A stretch of DNA of 64,000 bases. Source: Thozetella sp. PMI_491 (lineage: Eukaryota > Ascomycota > Sordariomycetes > Chaetosphaeriales > Chaetosphaeriaceae). The DNA lies in contig MU270020.1 of NCBI GenBank assembly GCA_021432635.1, forward strand, positions 761,202 to 825,201. Reading direction: 5' to 3'. The notes under the pieces were generated by a model. It had not been told where the DNA came from and made no database searches. It saw only the letters and a program-made list of their open reading frames with translations. A program made the translations under genes and the position numbers. Below are positions 22,656 through 33,252 of the stretch, one piece after another (position 1 is the stretch's first letter; the number at the start of each line of letters is the position of its first letter).

Positions 22656-23411
22656 CTAGTCAACGATCTCTACGGCACAGGCATCGCCACCCTCCTCAAC
22701 CACAAACCGCAGCTGGGAGACATCCTCCCCGCACACCCACCCCTCCTTCTCAATCTCTTCTTGGCTAGGTTTCTCGGCATACCCAGTCAGAGAAACCCCT
22801 TCTGAAAAAGCATGCATCTTCTTCTCTTTCAACTCGCCGTTCAGGCCACCCCAGCACCACCACGTCGTGCCCACGTAGTCGTCTCGGAGCGTGATGCTGT
22901 ATTGCTCCCCCTTGTGCACGTCGTCGGCCGTGAACTTGTCACTAAACGCAAAAAGTCGTCCTGCAGTCAACGTGTGGCTGATGACTGCTTCCTCGCCCGA
23001 GGCCTGCGACGGGATGGTAAGAAAGGAAATGTCAGGACGCTCGCCGAGGTTCGGTGAGTCATCCCCCTCCTGGCGGGCACGATGGACGCGAAAATAGCCT
23101 AGCGAGATGTATTTTCTCTCTTGCGCATTGGTGCAGACGAGACCAGCCCCGAGCATACCCAGGGCTAGGCTGTCCATATATCCTGCTTCTGGCTTCTTGT
23201 TGTCCAGAATGGTGCCCGCCGTGAGGATAGTGATGGGCCGCGACGGGTTGGTCGACCACTGGCATCGCACGTGGATTTGTATGTTGAGAACTGGCTCCGA
23301 TGCTTCGGACTTGAGCGACGAGAGAGATAAGTTTGGTGCGGCCGTGGTGATCCGGACGCTCAGCGTAGCCTGCTCCGAGCCTGGATCACATTTGAGCTTA
23401 AGGAGTACCAT
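22656..23411 (-). CDS. Conserved-looking fungal protein of unknown function
   Basis: An intron-less 251-residue protein; I do not recognise a named domain. The start at 23411 (MVLLKLKCDPGSEQATLSV) is the first ATG of the frame. There is no signal peptide or membrane segment. The chain looks like beta-strands joined by polar loops: NLSLSSLKSE, VLNIQIHVRCQWS, ITILTAGTILD, a Gly/Leu-rich patch (LGMLGAGLVC), then ISHTLTAGRLFAF, EQYSITLRDDYVGTTWWCWG and an acidic end (CAVEIVD). A patch such as TTWWCWGGLNG is unlikely by chance and suggests a conserved fold, perhaps a small beta-sandwich in the cytosol. The frame is long for its position, stop-free and has coding-like composition, so I believe the gene is real. 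It is transcribed towards SPT3, with about 1 kb between the two 3' ends. Confidence 0.62.
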   Translation of the reverse strand: MVLLKLKCDPGSEQATLSVRITTAAPNLSLSSLKSEASEPVLNIQIHVRCQWSTNPSRPITILTAGTILDNKKPEAGYMDSLALGMLGAGLVCTNAQERKYISLGYFRVHRARQEGDDSPNLGERPDISFLTIPSQASGEEAVISHTLTAGRLFAFSDKFTADDVHKGEQYSITLRDDYVGTTWWCWGGLNGELKEKKMHAFSEGVSLTGYAEKPSQEEIEKEGWVCGEDVSQLRFVVEEGGDACAVEIVD

Positions 23412-24392
23412 ACTGGGCTGGGCTGCGAGAGTATTGCGGGAGGACAACGATGTATGGTAAGGAAAGGAAGCGCAGTGTTTTCGGAAGATTTGTTGCAAGT
23501 TACTAAAGCGATATGGAGATAATCAGAGACAGAGGGGCAAACAATGGACGCTTTTTACGAAGTAGGGGCAGCTGACCGTAGGTTGTCTTAGGTTCCTATC
23601 TACAGCATTGCGCATGCCTGTCAGCTTAACTGTGGTGCTGTGACGTCATTCATTCTCTGAATTTCAGCGGCAGTCGTGCTTTTCTCAGTGCTAAGTCGAG
23701 CGCCAGGCGTATTCCTTCGGGCTCGTTGTCGCACAACCCCCATAGCCGCCAGCCGCACTCCTTCAGGCTCTCTTATTAATGCCGATCTCGATCGCGCAGC
23801 TGACCACTGGGGATTCAGGAAAGCCTAGCCACTAGGCTCCAAGTCTCTTGAAACCTTGTGCCGCTGGTCAATCTAAGGCACAGATCCTCCCCAGGGCCTC
23901 AAAAAATGGCTTTATAGCATTGCCCCAAGCCCCCTAGTTGAGATATAATTCGGTGTGTCCAATGCAAACGTGTGACTAAATACCGCCCCCAGGCCTGTGG
24001 AATCCTCCTGTAAACAGCGCCTCCTTCCTCTATTCCAGCTATTTCTGTCTTTGTTAAAAGGCTGAACTGACAGGCTAGGCAAAGCTTTAACAAGACTTGG
24101 CCACGGATCGGCAACCCTTGTGCGGCCGCCTTGCAACTTTGCCGTCTTATAACTCTAACCTCACATAATACTACTCATTCCTCCGTACTTGTGGAACTTT
24201 AGGCAAGGCAAAGGATTAAGAATGTCGGTGATGCATAGCCAATGGCATCAGGGGACGCAGTTGCTTGACTCGACCGAGTATGTCCCCGAGCCGAATCCAA
24301 TGACGTCGAGACTTAGAAGTGAGGCAAAGCCAGAGCCTCGAGGTGGCTTGTAACCCGTTGGTATGCATTGCGATCTGATAACGTCGGCGGTG
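23412..24392. other. Intergenic stretch between divergent genes
   Basis: Lies between the divergent starts at 23411 and 24520. No coding sequence supported; promoter sequence for both genes is expected here. Confidence 0.5.
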
Positions 24393-24400
24393 TATATAAG
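24393..24400 (+). promoter_or_regulatory. TATA box (TATATAAG)
   Basis: TATATAAG sits about 125 bp before the start codon at 24520, a spacing like that at the secreted-protein gene starting at 15564. Confidence 0.55.
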
Positions 24401-24519
24401 ACTAGTAAAGAACTCACGTCTTGTATGTTGAAGTAGCAGCATCTTCACAAGCATCTCATCTCGAGCACCATCATCAGTTTGTTCCAACTGAATCTCTTCA
24501 AACCCGAAAATCAGCCAAC

Positions 24520-25642
24520 ATGCCGTCTCTCAGTCTCACCACGGCGGTAGCCACCAGCCTCCTTCTCTTCCAGCACACCAGCTACGCTAACCCTCTTCCA
24601 AACCCGGAGGCGTTGTCCGTATTTCCTCGCGAGGCGGAAAACTTTGTTGATTGCACCCCAGATCAAAAGGACAAGATAAACAGGGCACTTGGCGATGCCG
24701 CGACATTGGCGAACTATGCCTTCGGCAACATCGACACCAACAGCAAAGCGTGAGCTAGAGACAGTATATCTAGAAGAATTTTCACAACAGCTGCTAACTC
24801 CACGTAGATGGTCTCACTACTTCCGCACTGACGACGCTGGGAAGGCTGAGGACCTGAACTTTGCGAAGAAAGTCTGGAGCGTCATAGAGTCAAACAACGA
24901 CCCTACCAACCCCTCGTTTAAGTTCTCGATCCGCTGCGGTAAAGATGACAACCCGAGCTGCAAAGATGGAAAGAGGTATGTTGCAAAGAATGCTTTGACC
25001 AAGGCTGAAATATCCATGTTAACGCTCCATTAGTGTCGCAATCACGGATGCCAAGCCACAGGACGGCGACACCCTCCGCGAGATGCTCATTTGCCCCTTG
25101 TTCTTCAATCCCAGTTCCACTGAGACGAAGAACGACCTTTCATCTCGCAAGTTCGAGACGCCAAAGCGCGGCCAAGATAACAGCTGGTGTGCACCGGGGA
25201 ACAACTTCCCGTGGTACGAAGTCGCCGGTCACACCATTCTCCACGAGATGACGCATCTAGACGTGATCGGCGCTCTCGCCGAGTTGCCAGAGATTGAGAA
25301 TACGTGCGCGTTCCAGTGCTCTCGATAGTTATGTGCTTCGCTGACCAACTTATCAGGGACCCGGATGGCACCACCTGGAAGACTCACGGCACTGAGGATG
25401 TCAGCCTCCAGGGTACATACCCCGTTGCTGCGCGCGCGCTAGCGGATATCTGGCACAACAACAAGCAGACCGACGGTACCATCAAGCCATACCAGAATGC
25501 CGAGAATTTAGCTGCCGCCGCCCTGGGTAAGTTTGTCTGCTCGTCCGAACTAACATTCCCGGAGCTAACGCGTCATGCAGAGTGGTTTATGATGGACCAG
25601 TGCGCGCAGAGCGGAAATCCCATCGACGAAATTAAACTTTAA
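24520..25642 (+). CDS. Secreted aspzincin-type metalloprotease (M35-like)
   Basis: A secreted zinc metalloprotease of about 299 residues. Five exons: 24520-24749, 24808-24975, 25034-25303, 25357-25526 and 25581-25642; all introns are 53-58 bp and the frame closes exactly. An N-terminal signal peptide (LTTAVATSLLLFQHTSYA) is followed by a short propeptide-like stretch ending near FPRE. The zinc motif is HEMTH (His203, Glu204, His207), and 30 residues on comes HGTEDV, whose Asp (about 237) matches the third zinc ligand of aspzincins; in the family the GTxD Asp also lies about 30 residues after the second His. A later NAENLAAAALEWF parallels the family's NADNY..F segment. The Tyr-Gly usually found after GTxD is replaced (VSLQGTYP), so it is a divergent member. 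Likely role: extracellular protein digestion, or a wall or host-directed protease; the target is unknown. Confidence 0.8.
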
Positions 25643-26082
25643 GTTTGTCTTGCATGGATGATGGGCTTAGGTCAAAACTCGGAATGAGGTAGAGAGAGTC
25701 CACCGTTGTAATTTGGTTCTTGCCACTTTTCTTGGGTTTACAGGTGTTTTGCGGACTATACATACACATGGAACATGTGCTGAATACAATCATATTGCTT
25801 TATCGCAGACCTATCGAGTGAATGGCGGATTGATGCCTATCACGACTTGAACGGTAGTGCCTCTGTCGATGCGATGCGTGAACTCCGATACTGATGACGC
25901 GGCGGTACGGCAACGCTGAAGCGATTTATCGACCTGCCGTTTTCAGCTTCATGTTGGTTGTGGCTAACCAACAATCCGGCCCCAACTGTGGGTTAAATAT
26001 CGCAGGCAATCCGTCGTTTTCTATCTTAGGAGTATTACCTCTCCCACTTCTAGTTCTAACTATTACAGACTCCGACTCAATC
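25643..26082. other. Intergenic stretch between two protease-type genes
   Basis: 440 bp with no coding signal; it serves as 3' flank of the metalloprotease gene and promoter of the M24 gene. Confidence 0.5.
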
Positions 26083-27612
26083 ATGCGCGCCGCCCACCTC
26101 CTCCATCTCAACTTTCTCGTAGCTGTACGAGGCACAACCACCGTCGATTTGGAGAGCGACAGAACGCGTGGATCTTTCAAACATCACGCTTTACCATCAC
26201 TCAGAGAGCAGGCTGACCTTCAGGATGCATGGGCGAAGGAGAGGAGGGAAAACATACCTCACATCCTTCGTAAATATGGGGTCGATGCCTGGCTGGTCTG
26301 TCGCAACGCTAACTGCCTATTCCGTGTCGCATCTTAACGATTTATCTAGGTGAGCCAGAGGGAGTACGCTGAAGAGACCGTTTTCTGGTCTTTGAAGCGA
26401 TCAAGGCAATTATCTTCCGCAGCCCTCAACACTATGTTATTCCTCGCAAATGCCACCGGAGCCGACGATGCTTATAACTGGTCCAACAACCACGACGTGT
26501 GGCCCGAGGTTCGGGCCGTGTTAGAGAGTGAGCAACCGCGGTCAATCGTTGTGGATACAGATCCCAATATTTCATTTAGCTCTGGCCTGCATGCTGGTGA
26601 ACTTGTCGCTATGAAAGGAGGGCTCGGCCCGAAATGGGCAGCGGGGCTAGTGTCCGAGCCCTTGGTGGCTGTGGAATACATTGCCACCCAAGTCGAAAGC
26701 AGGGCTAAATGGTACGAAAAGCTCCAAGTGAACACCTGGGCGATAATTTCGGAGGCATTGAGCGAAGCGGTTATCACGCCGGGAAAGACCACAACAGAGG
26801 TAAGACCAGTGGAAGGCTTGAAGTGTAGGCGTCTGACAAGACAAATTAGGATGTCGAATGGTGGCTCCGCGAGAAAGTGCAACAGTTAAATCACAGCACC
26901 TGGTTTCATCCTTCGGTTACTGTCATCGACAAAGACAATCGATTCGTCAACGGCAGCGGGACTCAGGCATGGGCAGAACGGGAGCCGAAAATCATCAACT
27001 ACGGCGATTACCTACATACCGATTTTGGGGTCACGGCTCTTGGATTAAATACTGATACACAACACTTAGGTTATGTTCTATATCCAGGGGAAACTGCGGC
27101 AGATGTCCCCGACGGTCTCAAAGCAGGACTGAAGAAAGGAAACAGGGTACAAGACATCATAAAATCGAATATGCGAATTGGTAAGACCGGAAACGAGATT
27201 TTAAAGGAGTCTTTAGACCAGATGCACCACGAGGGCATCAAGGGACAGATATATAGCCATCCCATCGGCGACTGGGGCCATGCAGCCGGTCCTTCAATAG
27301 GTGTGTCCCAATTACCCCATCCATCTAGAGCTACATTCTTACACATGCGATGACCCAGGGGCTGTAAACTTCCAAGACGGCGAACCGGTGAAGGGAGACT
27401 TGCCCCTTCTTCCCAACATGTACTTTAGCGTTGAGTTCTTTATAGAGAATTTTGTGCCTGAATGGAACGCCACAGTCCAGTTTCCGCTAGAAGAGAACAT
27501 TCGGCCTATTGGCGGGGACAACTGGGTATGGGCTTATGGGCGACAGGAGAGATTCCATGTGGTTCAGACACCGGCGGAAGAGCAGCTAGTAAATGACTCA
27601 GGAGATCTCTAA
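26083..27612 (+). CDS. M24 metallopeptidase family protein (Xaa-Pro aminopeptidase-like)
   Basis: A pita-bread-fold protein of the M24 (creatinase/aminopeptidase P) family, about 455 residues. Exons 26083-26295, 26350-26799, 26850-27300 and 27359-27612, with 50-58 bp introns, give an exact frame. The N-terminal half is the creatinase-like domain (RREN-IPHILRKYGVDAWL then REYAEETVFW). In the C-terminal half the metal ligands appear in order: Asp279 in LHTDFG, Asp290 in LNTDTQ, His358 in YSHPIGDWGH, Glu397 in YFSVEFF, and a Glu in GRQERFHV near the end. All five expected ligand positions are filled, so it should be active, probably with two Mn or Zn ions. Substrate not known; the family removes N-terminal residues before proline or cleaves related amide bonds. 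The N-terminus (MRAAHLLHLNFLVAV) could be a weak signal peptide, which would place it outside the cell like the neighbouring metalloprotease. Confidence 0.87.
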
Positions 27613-28161
27613 GGCGATGTATCTGGAGTAGTACACCTAAATAGTCCCTCAAACGTAGTATACAAGTTTAATCCGCCAGTCCGCCATTCCATTGCTGGCC
27701 AGTATCTTGTAGAAGTAATACTGTCCGCGAGGTATATGCGATTACAGCACACTTAAGCTTCTGTAATTACACAATGGTGCTACCACATGTTTCCACACGT
27801 CATAGCTATTAGGATGGTCTAGCCCAGAATACCCTTTAGATACAAACAAGGGCAAATTACGCCCTTTCTCTAGGGGAATCCCGCGTTGAGAGACATCTCT
27901 ATCGACCGCGTGTAGCCAGCCTCTCGGCGCGTCCCTAGCTACAGTAGGTCTAGTCAAACATAAGTTGCGATACATCATATATGGATGGCGAATCAAAGCT
28001 GTGTACCCCCCAAAAAAGCACCGGCTTTTATGTGTCGTAACTACCGCAAACTAGCTCAAACCACCTCAAATTATCTATGCCGTAGCTTCAGGACCGCAGG
28101 GTCGGGCGGGTCCCCCCTATACGGCTTAGTAAAATAAAATAGATGATCTTCATTGGTTGAA
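27613..28161. other. Intergenic stretch upstream of a ferric reductase
   Basis: No coding signal. I looked for iron-responsive GATA-factor sites of the ATCWGATAA type near the ferric reductase start and found no convincing copy by eye. Confidence 0.45.
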
Positions 28162-28171
28162 ATATATATAT
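28162..28171 (+). promoter_or_regulatory. TATA-like element
   Basis: An ATATATATAT run lies about 110 bp before the start codon at 28280, similar in spacing to the two better TATA boxes in this window. Confidence 0.4.
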
Positions 28172-28279
28172 CCCAGATCCGGTCTTTGGGGATATACACC
28201 AGTCTCTCGCTTGGCATATTCTGTCGAACCTAGGGTCGAGGTAACCTTCCTCCATCAGGGACCACTAGACTCCACGACT

Positions 28280-30468
28280 ATGAAGAGCCTCGCAGTTGTC
28301 TTGCTCGGCCTCCCGTTGAGAGTGAGCGCTACCGGTCCCGTGCCCGTAAGCAAAAGCGGCCTGGCTGGCATCAATGGATTCACTTTTTACGACCCCTATT
28401 GCGGCCATGGCTGCTTCCGATCGTTCTCGCCTTATGAGCTTGGTTGTTCTGCGACGGTCAGCCCTGGCGGCCACACCACCGCGAGTGAGGCTGCCTACAA
28501 CCTCGCCTTGTGCCGCGCGTCTAATTTCCCTTACCTGAGCTCCATCGCCTGGTGCATGCATCTGTACTGCGCCCAAGATGTAAAAGCATCGACGATCGAG
28601 GCCTTCTGGGAGACAGAGATTACCGGAGATGTCAGTGTCGTTCCTAAATGGAGCTTTGGCGAGGTGATGGCGAACATCACGGAGCCACCGACTATGATGC
28701 CCGACATGAGCGGAGGCATGGATATGGACATGGTCTTGAACATGACTATGCTTACAACGCAAGAGAACTTTGAAGTCACCTGGACGACTCTATATTACTT
28801 CTTCCGAGAGACCACCCTAGAGTCATACTACGGGTAAATCACTGTCTCCCACCTTGTCGTGCTCGCTTGACGAATGAGTTGGCGGCATCTACCTCTGTGT
28901 TGCTGACCAATATCTTTTGTAGACTCGCCATTTGCTTAACTTCTTTTGGACTACCGATTGTGTTGACATGGCTGCGATATATTCCCTTCATGGGCGGCGC
29001 GCTGGAGCGACTCAAGCCCTGGCTCTACCCCAGCATCATTGGGGTCTACCATGATCGCCCCCTCCCCTTCCTGCTGGGCAACGTTCCTACTCTAGGCCAA
29101 GGAGCTTATATCGCAACCGTCGGAATCCTCAATATCATATTTCTCTGCATCAATTACGAGACTCTGTACCCCGATCGAGAGTTCAACTGGTATACCAACC
29201 GGTACCAGGAGCTCATGGCTTACTGGATGTGGCGTACCGGCGTTTTGGCATTCTGCAACATGCCCGTTCTATTCCTTTTCTCTAGTCGTAACAACATCTT
29301 GCTATGGCTAACCAACTGGTCGCATTCGACTTACATGCTGCTCCATCGATGGATTGCCCGGTTCTTCCTCCTGCACACCCTGTTGCACTCCATCATCTCC
29401 CTGGTTCTGTACCAGAATACCGGCTCATACGCAACATCATTGACGACGCTATGGTGGATCTGGGGCTGTGTTGCCACGGTTGCCGCTGTCATCATCATGC
29501 TCACCAGCGTGCTGTTTATCCGCCAGCGAGCCTACGAGCTGTTCCTAATCACACACGTGGTCATGGCAGTAATCTGTGTCGTGGGCTGCTGGTATCATGT
29601 GTGGTACGGATACGAAAACACATTTGGCTATGAGACTTGGCTGTATGCTACGATTGCCGTTTGGTTCTTCGACCGCGTGGCCCGCGTCGCGCGTATCCTC
29701 AAGGCAGGCATTCGACGATCCAAGGTTATCGAAATTAGCCCCACAATCGTCCGTGTCGACATTCCAGGAATCCGCTGGGCCGCGCCGGGCCGTTCTGTCT
29801 ATGTGTACTTTCCAACGCTCCGTCCTCTCCGGCCATGGGAGAACCATCCGTTCTCGATGATCCCAACGGCAAGGCTCACTGAGCGCGAGTATGGCGACCG
29901 AGCCCCGCCTGAAACTAGCGACACGGAAAAGAATAATATGGTTGCGGTGGGCGCCGACGCGGTAGCCGCCGGCAAGAGTTTTACCAACTCAGGCCTGACA
30001 CTATTTGTTCGCAAGAGCGCGGGCATGACAGGACTCTTGGAGGCGCGTGGCGGCCTGCTCACGCTCCTGGAAGGGCCGTATCCGACCAATCCAACGCGAG
30101 AAGTCTTACAGAGCGACCGGCTCATACTCATCGGAGGGGGCATAGGCATCACGGGGCTTGTACCCTTCCTGTGGTGCCATCCTAATGCTAAACTGTTCTT
30201 CAGCGCGAAAGCCGCAGATCAAAGCCTTATTGATTCTTTGGGGACTATTCTAGACGAGCTCCGCGAGAAGGAAATAGGCGTTGGGCGTCGATTGAATATC
30301 GAGGCGCTGTTGCGAGATGAAGCCAAGCTGGGATGGTTCAAAATTGCAGTCATGGTGTGCGGGCCGGGCGGCATGTGTGACGATGTCAGGGCGATTGTGG
30401 CCCGCCTCGGCAAGGAGACGGCCGGCACTTGCTCTTTTGAGCTAGAGGTGGACGCTTTTGCTTGGTAG
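28280..30468 (+). CDS. Plasma-membrane ferric (metallo)reductase, FRE type
   Basis: A fungal FRE-family reductase of about 699 residues that passes electrons from NADPH through FAD and two haems to extracellular Fe(III) or Cu(II). Two exons, 28280-28833 and 28923-30468, flank an 89-bp intron. After a signal peptide comes an extracellular Cys-rich domain (DPYCGHGCFRSFSPYELGC, WCMHLYC), then a Met-rich cluster (MMPDMSGGMDMDM). The transmembrane core carries His in SHSTYMLLHRW, LLHTLLHS, LITHVVM and CWYHVWY, giving the paired haem ligands. The cytosolic half has the FAD motif HPFS (about 493-496), the NADPH motif GGGIGITG (about 589-596) and CGPGGMCDD (from about 664). All expected parts are present. 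The Met cluster resembles copper-binding MxM/MxxM motifs, so copper reduction or copper sensing is possible. A second copy of this gene type begins at 63380. Confidence 0.93.
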
Positions 30469-30848
30469 CCGTGGTCATCTCTTGTTGTGGATGCCATTCA
30501 GGGACGCTGTCTACTAGTGATGCCTCCATATCACTAGCACTTCGGGATGTCGCAGTAGAGGAACTTAGAAATATGTTCATTTCTAGAGCGTCCGACTTGG
30601 CGGAGCCTAACTGCGTGACTTTCTTGAAAACGTCGACGCTCAGTCAGCGTCGAATTGACGTGCTCAACACAGTAAAATATCCGGTTGCTAACTTTGATTT
30701 GGTCCTGCCATTAACCCATATCTCTGCTTTTCGCTCAGTTTCAGCCCTCACTCAACCCTGCTACCTAGTTGTTTGGTGTCACTACTACTAGGCTGCCCCG
30801 GACATCTCTGTCTCGGGCTCCTTGCCCTTCGAGACCTTACTTCCATTC
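30469..30848. other. Short spacer between convergent genes
   Basis: 380 bp between the ferric reductase stop and the end of the convergent MARVEL-type gene. No gene seen. Confidence 0.5.
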
Positions 30849-32006
30849 CTATGCCGGAGAATGGATGTAACTACAAGCGGTGTTTAGCATTCGATCTAGG
30901 CATACACAGCGTTGAAAAAGGATAAAAATTGCCAAACAAGTGGGAGGGTCGGTTGCATACCTGTCATGAGCAACGTGATGCAAAACAAAACCCAGATAAC
31001 GGCACCAATAGCTGCGTCTACTGCAATGGCGATCTCAGCAGCGAGTACGGCGGAGGCAGAATTGGAGGCCAACCCTCCTGCTGCCGTAGGACCGAGACCC
31101 GTGGGTGTAGTTGTCGCTTGGGTAGCCGGCCCGCCGGCGGGCCCGGGCGGGGCTTGTCGGCGTCCCACAGCTCGGCCGGCGCCGGGAAGGTTGATGGCCG
31201 AAGCGTAACTTGCAAATGTTGCCCACGACGCCAGCCAGAATATGTTCGTCAAGGCTTCCACCGCACTACAGCCCCATTAGAGACTGGACAAGACGGAGGC
31301 AGCTGCGGTTTAGAGGGAGTGCCAACTAACATGTGCGCTATCCAGTGGTATGCGATGGGGTGTAGCAGGATGCTCACTCCCAACCAGACAAAATACACCA
31401 CTGTCCAAGAAAAAACAAAAAAAGAAAAGGCAATTGGTCTGTCAGCTGAGTTCCTGCTGGCCGGGCTTGCGGCGGTTCTCACCAAATCCTGAGAGCTTAA
31501 AGTCGGAGCGGTTAGCATAAAGTTGAAGGCGTTCATCGCACAGCCCTGTGTCGACTTCTAGGATCGATACTCACATTCGACATGTTGAGCGTGTACGCAG
31601 CGAAGGCGGACAGGATAAGAAATATCACGGCTAGCACTATCTGCGCGATCCGGAGCCGGAACATCTGCATGCTCATGGGCGGTATGTGCGATCGGTCCTG
31701 CCCATCTACCGTCTTGCTCATCCACACATTCTCCTTGATCGTCCCCATCTTGGCGGTCTTTCGATGCTGCTTCACTGGCTTTGTCGAGGATGCCGGCCTC
31801 AGTGCCTCTTCGTCGACTACTGATGGCGCCGTGTTGACAACTGGCGGTTCCTTGTCTACTGCTGGCGGAGCTTCGCTGACAAGGTTCTCGGATGACTGCG
31901 CCGGCTTCGGCGTCGAGGCGGACGCTTTCGTGTTCTCTCGGAATTTGCTCTGTATGCCTTTTTTGTGCTGCCAAACATCAACGGGCTCGGGAGGGGCGAA
32001 CACCAT
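30849..32006 (-). CDS. MARVEL-like four-transmembrane protein
   Basis: A membrane protein with the layout of fungal MARVEL-domain proteins. It begins MVFAPPEPVDVW with a long polar N-terminus rich in Pro, Ala, Lys and Val-Asp repeats (about 110 residues, cytosolic), then TM1 (IAQIVLAVIFLILSAFAAY), TM2 (IAFSFFVFSWTVVYFVWLGV), TM3 (IFWLASWATFASYASAI), a Pro/Gly/Thr-rich loop, and TM4 (IGAVIWVLFCITLLM). My exons: 32006-31575, 31488-31331, 31265-30961 and 30895-30849, with introns 31489-31574 (GCTAAC branch), 31266-31330 and 30896-30960. The last intron is uncertain: if it is kept, the protein ends in a different hydrophobic tail with a stop at 30896-30898. Introns 1 and 3 should be checked by RNA. 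MARVEL proteins organise membrane domains or vesicles; no specific role can be claimed. Confidence 0.68.
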
Positions 32007-33252
32007 GCCGAGAGAGACCTGCTCGCAGATGACACCGGCAAGCGCACCGACAGGGCCGGTGTGGCTTCATATTGCGGCAGCTCTCTAATGCATTCCACGC
32101 CCGGCCCAATCCCTACCCATCGACGCAGGGTTCATTCCCATGGTTTTGGTGGATCATGAGACAACGCGTGCCTCCCCATTCGTTGTCCGATCTCGTCCTA
32201 GGACTTGGCTTCCGCCCGATATGATTCGATGCATGAAGCCCCTTGGGGTGAAACGGAGCTAACGTGGTTGGATCTGGCCGTCCCGAGATTTAGTTGGTAA
32301 CGAAGCTACGGCGATGCAACTTACCTTGTCGCAAACCCGGTAGGCAGTAGGCCAAGTACTGGTCCTTGCCGGTAATTTTTGCACTTCTAAACCCCTCCTT
32401 CCGGTTGCGTCGCGTTCGACGGCCTTTCGCTCTTCAACTGCATACTTGATCACAACGCAACACAGTGGACCACGACGGAGGTTTTAATTAGATCTCAACG
32501 AGGAAACCTCCTTAGATTATCCTAGGTGATAAGACTAAGGAAGCGATTTGGAATTGACCCGCTTCTTCCCCGAGTGTTTGTCACACGTTTGTCCCAGTCT
32601 GCTCGCGCGGACCGGGTGTGGTCAGATGAGGTGGAACCCGCAGAGCCTCTGTATCGAACATCCCTGCCGCTGCACGTTGTTCCAGACCACTAGAATCCCA
32701 CCAGAGCAAGCTCACTCACAAACGAAGAAGACAGAAATTTGTGTTACCGCTAAGGGCGAAATCGGTTTCCTCTTCTACTTTGTACGGTGTTACCGCACGA
32801 GCCATTTAGTACTTGGTGGAACCTGCGAATACTAGGGGCAGCCAGAAATGGCTGCAGATGTCTCAGTAGTTGTTGACAGCCGTCGGATAGTCTAGGTACT
32901 TATAAGTAACGCCAAGTATAGTAAGAACTAGGTAGCTCACAAAATAGAACAACGCTAATACAGTGTCTAAACTCATATGTACTCCATGCTATGACACACT
33001 GTACGATCAATGACGGGACAGGATATCTGCTTAGCATTTAGATATACGAACAAACACGCATGTTGCCGTTTTGAGGCCACTGCAATCCCTATACCGAAGA
33101 GCAACCTCGTGCGGGAGTAGTCTAAGACATTAGAGATAAGTATAGTACCGTAGAAAGCGTCAAACTAACTAGAAATTACTAGTGTTTCGGTATAAGGATT
33201 ATATATTCACTGAACCTTTCAAGCCCTTCCTGCGGCACGCTATAAAGAAAAG
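32007..33252. other. Intergenic stretch between the MARVEL-like and NLR genes
   Basis: No gene supported. The plus-strand 95-codon frame at 32548-32835 has no recognised motif. Base composition becomes more AT-rich towards 33 kb. Confidence 0.45.

Noticed and set aside
17675-30468. A secondary-metabolite gene cluster formed by the FAD oxidase and neighbours
   Set aside because: No polyketide synthase, NRPS, terpene cyclase, P450 or transporter is present, and SPT3 lies in the middle.
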